DNA of 64,000 bases, taken from contig NZ_AWNH01000078.1 in the NCBI RefSeq assembly GCF_000482245.1, positions 62,001 through 126,000 of the forward strand, read 5' to 3'. The notes under the pieces were generated by a model. The model searched no databases. It was not told the origin of the DNA and was given only the letters and a program-made list of their open reading frames with translations. The number at the start of each line of letters is the position of its first letter. Within the stretch, counting starts at the first letter, position 1. The DNA comes from Leptolyngbya sp. Heron Island J (GTDB taxonomy: Bacteria; Cyanobacteriota; Cyanobacteriia; Phormidesmidales; Phormidesmidaceae). This document shows, piece after piece, positions 56,460-64,000 of the stretch. The position numbers and the translations under genes were made by a program.

Positions 56460-57994
56460 TATTTAGCTTCCTCCTGGAACGTGGGCGTGACGCCAAAGTT
56501 CATGCGTACCATGCCACCGGGAGCAATATTCACCATCCGAGACTGGCTGTTGCGTTCGTTAAAGTAAAGGTTGGGGGCCAGGGTATAACCAGGTAAACTT
56601 GTTAAATCTAGAACTCCGCTGCGAGTGCCCGGTAACATACACTCTACGGAGTACAAACCATCGGCGTCGGTAACAATCCGATTGCCATCATCTAAGAAGA
56701 CCACGGCATTGGGGATACCAGCTTCACCTGGCTGTTGTTCCCCATCAAAGTTTTTATCAACAAAGACGCGACCAATTAACGTGGCACAATCTGTGAGAAT
56801 GCCTGGGTCGATGACGAGTCGATGAATGCTGGGACCATCTTGCACAAAGAATTGATTGTCACTACGTTCAGCGGAGACAGAGGCGGAGTTTTCGCCATCA
56901 CCACGCAACGCATCGGGAGTAACGCGAACAGCGTAGAGGACGCTCATGCTTTCATCAACTGGTAAAGGTGTTGTAGTTGTGAAGATGATTTCAGAACCCG
57001 ATGCTTGAGCATCCAGCGCAACAGTTTGTTCGTTGAGCACGCCTGTGACGGATTCTGGAATTAGTTGAAATCCTTGGGGGAGGATGTCCTCAACGGTAAT
57101 GGATTCGAGCTCAATATCAGTTAGATTTCGTAACTCTAACCGATAAACAACAGTATCGCCTGGTTGAGCTGCAGCTCGGTCAGCTGTTTTTGTAATGCTA
57201 ACTTGGTTAGGATCGCACATCACCATGCCAAGGGCCAGGGAAAATAAGTTCAACCCTTGAGTCTCAGCATTAAAGACTTCAACAACTGTTTCGCTAACTT
57301 GGCTACCGCCGCTAGTTCCGATGGGAATGCCATCTAACGCGGTTGCAGTATACCGAATAATGGAGTTGTTAACACCACCAGTGCTGGTGACAAGTTCTAA
57401 CCTGATACGACGCTGGGGGAAAACAGAATCTGCTGGTGGATTGACAACAAGAATATATTGAGCATCCGTGCTGGTTTGGGTTAAACCTGCATTGATCGGA
57501 CTTTGCAAGGGGGTATCAGGATCAAATAAGAAGTTATATTGTCCGGCATCGGCATTGGTTAAGAAAAAGGGATTGCTGTTCTCTATGTTGGGGGCTTTAC
57601 CGCCAGGAGTTCCATTGTTTTCAATGTCGGGAACCTCTGTACCAGTGAGTGGAACAATGGGACCTAACTCTAAACCACTAGCATCGGGCTCATATAGAGC
57701 AACGGAGAAACCATCATAGTTAGGTAACAATTCTCCGTTACAGCCTAAAATTTGCCCCAGTGGATCGATCAAGCTTGCAGTTTCAACAGCAACCTCTGCA
57801 GATGTGCCACCAAGAGAGATGTTGCGCTCAGCATCTCTATAACTAAAAGTAGCCCGATTATTGATTTCAGCAGCTCTTGCGATCGCAATAAATGGTGCCT
57901 GACCAAAGCTGCCTGCCAATAAGACAGCTATCATTCGATGCATCCAGTTGCGCCAAGCACCTGGTTTGGGTTTAGGTGGTTGGGATAACTTCAT
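56459..57994 (-). CDS. Exported DUF11/SdrD_B protein coupled to the barrel gene
   Basis: 511 residues from the ATG at 57992-57994 with GAGG 7-10 bases upstream; a TTG four codons earlier is less likely. A signal peptide ends near residue 40 (AVLLAGSFGQAPFIAIARA). The mature N-terminus EINNRATFSYRDAERN recalls the NxATxxY(R/F) motif of its siblings. A DUF11 domain is at about 265-375 (DRAAAQPGDTVVYRLELRNL). An SdrD_B domain fills about 400-505 (GRVFVDKNFDGEQQPGEAG). It lacks the LVKRITAIN module and is joined to the barrel gene by TAATG. In other bacteria this domain pair often precedes a barrel in one chain; here it is split. Confidence 0.85.
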   Translation of the reverse strand: MKLSQPPKPKPGAWRNWMHRMIAVLLAGSFGQAPFIAIARAAEINNRATFSYRDAERNISLGGTSAEVAVETASLIDPLGQILGCNGELLPNYDGFSVALYEPDASGLELGPIVPLTGTEVPDIENNGTPGGKAPNIENSNPFFLTNADAGQYNFLFDPDTPLQSPINAGLTQTSTDAQYILVVNPPADSVFPQRRIRLELVTSTGGVNNSIIRYTATALDGIPIGTSGGSQVSETVVEVFNAETQGLNLFSLALGMVMCDPNQVSITKTADRAAAQPGDTVVYRLELRNLTDIELESITVEDILPQGFQLIPESVTGVLNEQTVALDAQASGSEIIFTTTTPLPVDESMSVLYAVRVTPDALRGDGENSASVSAERSDNQFFVQDGPSIHRLVIDPGILTDCATLIGRVFVDKNFDGEQQPGEAGIPNAVVFLDDGNRIVTDADGLYSVECMLPGTRSGVLDLTSLPGYTLAPNLYFNERNSQSRMVNIAPGGMVRMNFGVTPTFQEEAK

Positions 57995-58735
57995 TTTTAG
58001 CCTCAAACCTGATGAATATTTAAAGAACTAGCGGTAATTGCAGTTGTTACTTGGTGCAAATTTGCCAGGGAGCACTGATGCGATCGCAACAAGATTTATA
58101 GAGTAAGCACGACAATTTTTAAGGGCTTATGCCCTTCATGCATGTTTGCAATCTTGTCAGACACTTTTAGGAAAGGACTAGCTGGCTGAACATGTCATAG
58201 AAATCTTGGCTGTTAGACCCCGATATCCCAGACTGTGCCATGACGTGAGCTTTCGACCTGGGCTCAAGTCGAAGGGCTCAGCTGAACTACACAAGGCACA
58301 GCCCATAAAAAATGGTCTATCTTGAATCGGGTTTAAGGAATTTACAAAATCCTGGTTACTTGTCCCCGATCTCGCAGAGCAATCACAAGGAATGACCTCT
58401 ACGAAATTGTCCATTTTGAACTGGGTTTACTGAATTTGGATTTGGTATCAGAAACCAAGTACTCACCTATCCTGCTAGGAAGAATACCTTGCTCAATGTC
58501 TAAGATGTGCAGTCTATCTTCTGAGAGTAACTGAATGGCAGAGATTCCTTTGACCTCAGGGGTTAATCGTCAAAGGTAAAACTGTTAATAAGTTCTTCAG
58601 AGAGATATGGGTAGCAATAGAATCCCTAATTGATTCTCCTGTAATAATGAGAGTATTGCTCGATGTAGAAGAATCGTTCTGGAATGAAAGATTTTGTAGG
58701 AGGAGAGTTTTTAACTCTCCTCCTCAAGTTTGAGG
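57995..58735. other. Long intergenic region with nested inverted repeats
   Basis: 741 bases with no believable gene. A nested structure at 58233-58301 has an outer stem CTGTGCC/GGCACAG and an inner stem TTCGAC/GTCGAA. Two degenerate direct repeats follow (GGTCTATCTTGAATCGGG near 58315 and TGTCCATTTTGAACTGGG near 58413), and CCCCGATxTC recurs near 58219 and 58363. The promoter of the DUF11-barrel operon must lie here. Confidence 0.5.
58698..58724 (-). terminator. Terminator of the 193-residue gene
   Basis: A 12-bp perfect stem (58698-58709 with 58713-58724) with a 3-base T loop lies 11 bases beyond the stop codon of the minus-strand gene. A weak T-containing tail follows on the minus strand. 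Confidence 0.65.
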
Positions 58736-59317
58736 TTACTGAACCTTCACGTTATAGAATGCCTTGACGGCCTGAGCAGAAGCGAGATCGTCGCTCAAGT
58801 TCCACTGGACATGGGTATACATATCGGCAGGGGCAGGCTGTTCTTCAACCGTACCATCGGGCAATGTGACTTCGACCATGGGCTCAGCCACAAAGCTCTC
58901 GCCACCATCGATACTGTAGACAATCTCGGCATTGCCATTAACCTCAGCAGAATTCAGCTCATAAACAGTCTGAGCAGGAATAGGCTGAGTAATGGACAAT
59001 CCTTTGGCTTCTACATCACCGGAGTTAGAACCATCTACGGTATAGCGTAGAACATCATTAGGCTGAACCGTGACCTTACCTTCAAGGGCTTCCCAAGATG
59101 TGGTCTCTTGGCCATTGGCATTGAGCTCCACAATCTGCTTTTCAGCACTGAGGGTCAGTTTGACCTCGGGACGTAGAACAGCCTGGACAATAGCATCGGT
59201 AACATCTTGCAATTGTGCCAACACTGGCTGATTCATTGCAAATGGGACTGTTCCCACCAAGGCAAGGGCACTTAAGCCCAAGAACAAACGCTTCTTTGCA
59301 AAAAGACGCTGCATCAT
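58736..59317 (-). CDS. Small exported DUF11-like protein
   Basis: 193 residues. A signal peptide spans about 1-34 (LGLSALALVGTVPFAMNQPVLA). A single beta-sandwich domain follows: VKLTLSAEKQIVELNANGQE, then PNDVLRYTVDGSNSGDVEA, AKGLSITQPIPAQTVYELNS and a final strand AFYNVKVQ. This is the DUF11 pattern (PGDxLxYTxxxxNxG). It is the smallest one-domain member of the cluster and lies between the 915-residue gene and the barrel operon, so it may be a structural subunit or cap. Confidence 0.8.
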   Translation of the reverse strand: MMQRLFAKKRLFLGLSALALVGTVPFAMNQPVLAQLQDVTDAIVQAVLRPEVKLTLSAEKQIVELNANGQETTSWEALEGKVTVQPNDVLRYTVDGSNSGDVEAKGLSITQPIPAQTVYELNSAEVNGNAEIVYSIDGGESFVAEPMVEVTLPDGTVEEQPAPADMYTHVQWNLSDDLASAQAVKAFYNVKVQ

Positions 59318-59368
59318 AATTACTCTCGTTTAACTTCAAAGATTTTGCAAGGTTCAAGGTTTGACCTT

Positions 59369-59408
59369 GGAGCAAGGGCTAAGCTCTATTAGATCATTCC
59401 CTTGCTCC
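59369..59408 (-). terminator. Hairpin between the 915- and 193-residue genes
   Basis: GGAGCAAGGG pairs perfectly with CCCTTGCTCC around a 20-base loop, between two minus-strand genes 107 bases apart. No T-run follows, so it may be a weak terminator or a stabilising or attenuating hairpin that sets relative expression of the two genes. Confidence 0.45.
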
Positions 59409-59424
59409 AGGGAATGCATCAGGC

Positions 59425-62172
59425 TTAGTTAATACGACGCTCAAACTCAACGTAGCCAGTCTCTAAGGGCTCAATATCACCTTCAATATCAAAGGCATAT
59501 TTAGTGCTGTCTGTGTTGTAAGACGTCCCTGAGATTTCAGTCGTTGGTGTAGCCGTGTCTGGGTTAAAGGCTGGATTACCAGTCGTGCCGCCGCCGTCGC
59601 ACACTGGACCACCACTGTAGAACACGACACTGCCTGTGGAGCCATCGTCTAGATTAGTTAAATCCACGGAGCTGGGAACATGACGAGTATCCAGGTCGCC
59701 ATTTATGTCATTGTCAAAGGCCCAGTTATTGGCGTCTGCAACTGCACCGGAACAACCCAACTCAGTGCCATCCTCAAGGATAGTCAGGTCAGAGGCTGTC
59801 AATAGTACGTTGCCCTGCATGGGTGCAATCTCAGTTTCAGAGATATTACGGTAAGTCACCCGATAGCGGATATGGTTACCAGGGGCAGGATTACCCGAGA
59901 CTGCGGGACCATCTCCCTGAACCACCTGAGCAGTCTTTACTAGCTCCAGGAAGCCTGTGTAAACACGGTCGATGGTGACGTTGGTGGTGGTTGATGCATC
60001 TAAACCGGTATCAATGCTAGCTGGATCACTCGGATCGGTGACCTCAGAAACGCCGACAAAGGTGGCTTCAATGGGTACGGGGAAGCTATCGAGCTCGTCG
60101 ATATTCGTGGGATCGTTGGGTAGATCTACCTCAACACCGTAGTCAAATTCGTCGTCACCACCGGGAACACCATCATCGGCCCGTAGGGGAACAATTATAT
60201 CTGGGTCGGCTGGATTGCTCTTAGACCAGGTGCCAGTGGGCTCATCGTACTCGTATTCAACCCGAGTACCATCAGGAGCGATAATTGTGGCTGTCGTCTC
60301 ATCGGGTAAGTCGGATGGATCCTGAGGTGCAATGGGCTCTAAACGGACCCAACCATCTTCAGTGGTGTTGACTGCCGGATCGGGGTCAGTATCGTTATTG
60401 GCTACCGTATTGGTAAAGGACACAACCGGTGGATCACCATCAGAATAGGGTGCAGACTTATTGGTAAAGTCATCGTTGGTGCCAGTGGGACCCACTGCAT
60501 CAGGGGCACCGTCAGGACCATTCAGGATATCGGGCTCAGGTTCTGATACCAGGGTGACAATGATAGCTTCACCATCACCGTCGGTGTTATCTCCGGTGTT
60601 GTCATCACCGGGAACGGTGGGGGTGTCACTACCGGGGTCTACGCCTTTCTCTAGGAGATCAGAAGGATCGCCAATGTGGCCATCGTCTGGTGTGAAGCCC
60701 TCTGGTAGAGGTGTGCTGGGGTCATCAATCACTTCAGGATTAAAGTCACTGAAGGTATCCGTATCAGGATCGTAGTTACTGGGGGTGTCATCACCAGATT
60801 CATCCAGTACGGGGAAGCTGAGGGACTCATCTTCTGGTGTTAATGGATCATCTACTGCACCAGAACCGACAACCTGGGCAATGTTAGCAACGGTCAAAGG
60901 TGTGGCGGTGGGGTCAACGCCGTCAGCCACAACTGTGATTGTGAACCCAGTTACTGCAGGATCGGTGATTGCGATCGCTGTGTTAGCAGGTCCGATGAAA
61001 CCGACACGTGTTGTTGCCGCTGCACCTGGATCAGCAATGGTCCAAGTCGCCTCAAGGGCTGTATCAGTAAGCGGATCGGAGATGTCACTGGTGGAATAAA
61101 CAACAGTCCAGCCACCAGGCGCGGTTGCGCTTTGTAGTGATGTGCCAACTGGAATGGCATCAGACACTAACACATGCTTATCTGGCAATCCATTAATGCT
61201 GATGGGCTGTAGATCCGCTGCGATCGCATCACTGCCTGTTGGCATAGAAGCCTGATCTAAAACATCAACTTCCAGGTTGTAGGTAATGGTGTCGTCCGTT
61301 GGACTCGCCCCATTAACGGTATGGCTACCGATAGACTTCTTAATCTCAACCAAAGGCTGCTGCAGAGGATCTTCACCAATGGTAATTTCACCCGTGGCAC
61401 TGGCTTCACGCTCACCGTTAGCCGGAGCATCAGGCCCTGCTTCAGAACCGGTTTGACCAGGATCATTGCTGTCTAATGGATCAAGGTGTACACCTGGAGT
61501 ATTAGTCGAATTCGCAGCATCAGTTGCATCGTTATCATCGGTGAAGACGCTACCACCAGAGGAATCGTAGGGTTGGTTTTGACCGTTACCAGGAGTGTCA
61601 CCATAGGTCACGGTAACAATATCATCATCTTGGGCACTGGTGGAAACCTGAACAATTACTTGGACATCAAAAGACTCACCCGGTTGGACATCTTCAATAT
61701 CTGTCCGATTGCTAATCGTTTCTGTTGCAGGGTCGAAATTTCCGTCCTTGTTAAGGTCGGCAACAATGCTAACCACACTGTCTACGGGACCAGTGAAACC
61801 TGCTACCGCAGGTAAACTAATGTCAGTTTCGTCGTTACCTACGTTAGTAATTTCAAAAATATACTCTAATTGTTCACCAGGTCCCGGTGGATCTGCATCT
61901 GGAGTAACTTCTTGCGCAGCCGTGTTAACAACCGTGATACCCGCAATCTCAGCGACTTCAACCGTTACTGTGTTAGACGTAGAGGTTTGCGGTGTGCCAT
62001 CGGGATCACGATAGGTGGCAGTAGCAGTGTTACTAATTTGTGTGCCAGCAGCAGTCCCTTCTGCCAACACAATACCCACTAGGTTAAACACACCGCCAAT
62101 GGCCAGTGCGGATGCAATAACTGGCTTGCAAAGCTGCCAGCTGAGTCTCTTAGAACTTCTATGCTTTGTCAT
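59425..62172 (-). CDS. Large exported DUF11-repeat protein, first gene of the cluster
   Basis: 915 residues, highly acidic (many Asp/Pro/Thr). A signal peptide ends near residue 38. The N-terminal motif AGTQISNTATATYRDPDG is followed by SNTVTVEVAEIAGITVV, nearly the same as in the 961-residue sibling. DUF11-like units lie at about 85-200 and 275-430. Residues about 430-640 are DPxxP-rich and probably disordered or Ca2+-binding. The C-terminal part from about 740 (FLELVKTAQVVQGDG ... PGNHIRYRVTYRN ... CSG) is a divergent version of the LVKRITAIN module and ends GYVEFERRIN. It probably opens the minus-strand cluster. Confidence 0.85.
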   Translation of the reverse strand: MTKHRSSKRLSWQLCKPVIASALAIGGVFNLVGIVLAEGTAAGTQISNTATATYRDPDGTPQTSTSNTVTVEVAEIAGITVVNTAAQEVTPDADPPGPGEQLEYIFEITNVGNDETDISLPAVAGFTGPVDSVVSIVADLNKDGNFDPATETISNRTDIEDVQPGESFDVQVIVQVSTSAQDDDIVTVTYGDTPGNGQNQPYDSSGGSVFTDDNDATDAANSTNTPGVHLDPLDSNDPGQTGSEAGPDAPANGEREASATGEITIGEDPLQQPLVEIKKSIGSHTVNGASPTDDTITYNLEVDVLDQASMPTGSDAIAADLQPISINGLPDKHVLVSDAIPVGTSLQSATAPGGWTVVYSTSDISDPLTDTALEATWTIADPGAAATTRVGFIGPANTAIAITDPAVTGFTITVVADGVDPTATPLTVANIAQVVGSGAVDDPLTPEDESLSFPVLDESGDDTPSNYDPDTDTFSDFNPEVIDDPSTPLPEGFTPDDGHIGDPSDLLEKGVDPGSDTPTVPGDDNTGDNTDGDGEAIIVTLVSEPEPDILNGPDGAPDAVGPTGTNDDFTNKSAPYSDGDPPVVSFTNTVANNDTDPDPAVNTTEDGWVRLEPIAPQDPSDLPDETTATIIAPDGTRVEYEYDEPTGTWSKSNPADPDIIVPLRADDGVPGGDDEFDYGVEVDLPNDPTNIDELDSFPVPIEATFVGVSEVTDPSDPASIDTGLDASTTTNVTIDRVYTGFLELVKTAQVVQGDGPAVSGNPAPGNHIRYRVTYRNISETEIAPMQGNVLLTASDLTILEDGTELGCSGAVADANNWAFDNDINGDLDTRHVPSSVDLTNLDDGSTGSVVFYSGGPVCDGGGTTGNPAFNPDTATPTTEISGTSYNTDSTKYAFDIEGDIEPLETGYVEFERRIN

Positions 62173-62811
62173 TATTTCTGAGAACCAATGAATAAATTGA
62201 GCAGGTTAGAGAACCACTTTCTTGAAATCAGCGGGTTCGCATGGGGGACGGCGGCATTGGGAAAAACCAAAAATATTCAATGTGAGGGGCCACTAAGGAG
62301 TTTTTAGCTAAATTCACTAAAACTCAAAGGATAAACACAAGAGTTTTAGTAACCCAATGCTTAAAGTCTTCCAAGATCTACTAATAGCTGATTCTATTTT
62401 TTAAGAGATCTTTCAGGAAGTGTTTTAAGCTTCTTTATGTAAACAAAAAGATTTTTCAGGCATGATTTTCTTGGTAAAAGAGTTGGGATTTTATCTCGCT
62501 CTTAAAAGTCTTTTTGTTTGCCCGCATATCTTGGATACCCTTTTTGTAAGGTTTATAGCTAAGTCACATCACTCATTTTTACAGTTGGCTTTAGGAGGAT
62601 TTACATATGTTCCTGGTGCTTCCAGAAAGAAAGATCTTTCTTTTTTGAATAATAAAATTGGAGGGTTTGTGTAATTGCTCAGTCACCACACAGATATTTG
62701 TTTGAGAGGGGCTTTAAAGAAGTATTTTATCTCTGAAAATCTACGTAAAAAGCGAGATGGGGATAATTACCCCCATCTCGCTGATGCGACTATTTTGAGT
62801 GTAGTGCTATC
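62173..62811. other. Long AT-rich intergenic region upstream of the cluster
   Basis: 639 bases between the histidine-kinase-like gene and the first cluster gene. It should hold the promoter of the 915-residue gene. A 70-codon plus-strand frame at 62462-62674 has no ribosome site or recognisable pattern and is not called. The only clear element is the hairpin at 62751-62782. Confidence 0.45.
62751..62782 (-). terminator. Rho-independent terminator of the kinase-like gene
   Basis: A 12-bp perfect stem (62751-62762 with 62771-62782) with an 8-base loop is followed on the minus strand by a run of T. It lies 30 bases after the stop of the kinase-like gene and separates it from the surface-protein cluster. 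Confidence 0.85.
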
Positions 62812-64000
62812 TCAATCGACCTCAAATGGCGGCAAGCTCACAACATAGCGATAGCCATGGTTCTGAGAGCCTTGAATAGCAATCTCACCACCGTGGATAT
62901 CAGTCAGTTGCTGACTCATCAGCAGACCTAATTCTTGGCGTGTGTCGGCCTTGGTAGACTCGTTTGGCAAGTCGTTTACATTTAGTGGGGAAAGCTCTTC
63001 TACGATTTCAAACCCATAGCTGGGTTCCAGAGGGTTGATCGACGGCAGGATATCATTCTGTCGACCCCAATCAATAACCGCCTGAGGTAGATCTTCCCCG
63101 AGCCACGGGTTAGCAACCCATGCCGCTAGTGTTAAACGATTATCCTTGCGAGAAATATGCAAGCGTACAGTACTACCACTGGTTGATGCTTTGGCAATAC
63201 TCAGAATGAGATGGTAAAGCAGTTGTTTGATGATACGTTTGTCGAGAACCCAAATACGTGAGCCTGGTTCCACTGTTAGGGAAAAGCTTATGTCTTGCTT
63301 TTTAACGCTTGACTCAATAGGCTGCAAGCTTTGTTGAGCTAACATTTCAATATCTACGGGAGCAAGCAATAGCTCACAGGATTGATGCTCTAGTGTTCCC
63401 AGTTCTATAATTTCATTGGTTAGCGACAATAGACTTTGGCTGCTGTTTAAAACAACGTTTGCATATTCTTGTTGTTTCTCAGTGAGTGGCCCATAAATCT
63501 CCCGGCTTAACATACTGGCCATGCCAGTAATGGCTGTTAATGGGTTACGTAAATTCTGGGTGAGTTGAGATATCAAGTCTGTCCGCAGAATTTCAATGCG
63601 GTCATAACGTTGTTTGTCTATAGATGACAGATGACTGTTGTTTGCAATCTGTTGAACTTTGCCATCCTTTAACCAACACTGCTTTTCATATTCACTCATG
63701 GCCCATCGGGCATTGAGTTCTAGTAATGCTAGATCTTGTTGCGTGTATTCGCGTGGCATGATATCCATTACTTCTAAAGTGCCAATGCAGCATCTTTCAG
63801 AAGTCATCAGTGGTACCCCCAGATACGCTTGAACACCATACTTTTGCACTAGCAGACTTTGGCTAAAGGCCGGATGCTGAGTCACGTCTGATAGCGTTAG
63901 CGATTGGGCGCTGTCAACTACTTGAATGCCAAATGATTCGGCCTTAGGGAGTTCACGGGTGGCTGCCAGCTGATTCATCAAGCCCAGGCTGGATAGCCCC
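62812..64000 (-). CDS. GAF / histidine-kinase-like protein, degenerate, 5' end outside
   Basis: The frame is open to the window end, so the N-terminus is missing; at least 396 residues are present. A GAF domain occupies the start (VQAYLGVPLMTSERCCIGTL). A dimerisation helix pair follows, but the H-box reads TQNLRNPLTAITG where kinases have SHELRxPL, so the phospho-acceptor His is Gln. The ATPase region is also weak: HLILSIAKAS replaces the NLLxNAIK N-box and a clear DxGxG is missing. The end (GLLMSQQLTDIHGGEIAIQGSQ) keeps the family shape. It is probably a signalling pseudokinase that binds partners rather than phosphorylating. Confidence 0.8.
   Translation of the reverse strand, partial: GLSSLGLMNQLAATRELPKAESFGIQVVDSAQSLTLSDVTQHPAFSQSLLVQKYGVQAYLGVPLMTSERCCIGTLEVMDIMPREYTQQDLALLELNARWAMSEYEKQCWLKDGKVQQIANNSHLSSIDKQRYDRIEILRTDLISQLTQNLRNPLTAITGMASMLSREIYGPLTEKQQEYANVVLNSSQSLLSLTNEIIELGTLEHQSCELLLAPVDIEMLAQQSLQPIESSVKKQDISFSLTVEPGSRIWVLDKRIIKQLLYHLILSIAKASTSGSTVRLHISRKDNRLTLAAWVANPWLGEDLPQAVIDWGRQNDILPSINPLEPSYGFEIVEELSPLNVNDLPNESTKADTRQELGLLMSQQLTDIHGGEIAIQGSQNHGYRYVVSLPPFEVD

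Noticed and set aside
58178-58414. 78-codon minus-strand frame in the 0.7-kb spacer
   Set aside because: It crosses the nested inverted repeats and direct repeats and has no recognisable pattern; the repeats explain the sequence better.
33016-62172. Phage, secondary-metabolite or CRISPR interpretation of the large minus-strand cluster
   Set aside because: There are no capsid, tail, polymerase, NRPS/PKS or cas genes and no spacer array; every gene has an export signal and beta-sandwich domains.
62462-62674. 70-codon plus-strand open frame upstream of the surface-protein cluster
   Set aside because: No ribosome site, no coherent signal peptide or motif, and it lies in AT-rich spacer DNA; probably chance.

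Overview
The window is a stretch of cyanobacterial chromosome. Evidence: many HIP1-type GCGATCGC octamers, a ferrochelatase carrying the cyanobacterial C-terminal chlorophyll-binding segment, an RbcR-type LysR regulator, a DUF4278 protein and a y-type thioredoxin. The exact taxon cannot be fixed from sequence alone; a Leptolyngbya-like lineage is a guess. No rRNA, tRNA or CRISPR array was seen.

Region 1 (about 1-29,200) is ordinary chromosome: a DALR-domain protein, a Crp/Fnr regulator, a Ser/Thr kinase fused to a phosphate-binding-like sensor domain, rbcR, a 2Fe-2S ferredoxin, hrcA, a rhomboid protease, hemH, a tyrosine recombinase, fabG, thioredoxin-folK-NUDIX, oligopeptidase B, photolyase, an LRR-kinase, an O-methyltransferase, pgm, an MFS symporter and several small cyanobacterial proteins. 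Region 2 (29,326-32,923) is a three-gene plus-strand operon: a VWA/solute-binding lipoprotein, a membrane coiled-coil protein and a second solute-binding protein.

Region 3 (33,016-62,172) is the unusual part. About 29 kb on the minus strand holds ten genes for exported proteins of 108 to 1,897 residues. They are built from DUF11-like and SdrD_B-like beta-sandwich domains. Five share a C-terminal module of about 180-230 residues: LVKRITA(I/L)N, then a W-P-x(3)-L block, PGDEIEYT(I/V)YF, a conserved Cys in (R/F)xCD, and a final beta strand ending F(R/K)xxxxV. Several also share an N-terminal (N/S)QA(T/V)GSF motif after the signal peptide, and the 108-residue protein is little more than that motif. 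Inside the cluster lie a predicted outer-membrane beta-barrel protein with an Ig-like domain, translationally coupled to a DUF11/SdrD_B protein, and a beta-helix/OmpA peptidoglycan-binding protein. I infer a surface-layer, sheath or adhesive-matrix locus with its own outer-membrane anchor. The cluster is bounded by a GAF/histidine-kinase-like gene that lacks the phospho-acceptor His and runs off the window end.

Two decayed genes sit inside region 3. One is a REP-associated tyrosine transposase (RAYT) whose frame contains its own 40-bp palindrome, where one substitution makes a stop between the HUH motif and the catalytic Tyr. The other is an AAA/PD-(D/E)XK-type remnant with two in-frame TAA codons. 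Related palindromes recur at 28,961, 35,688 and 47,047.
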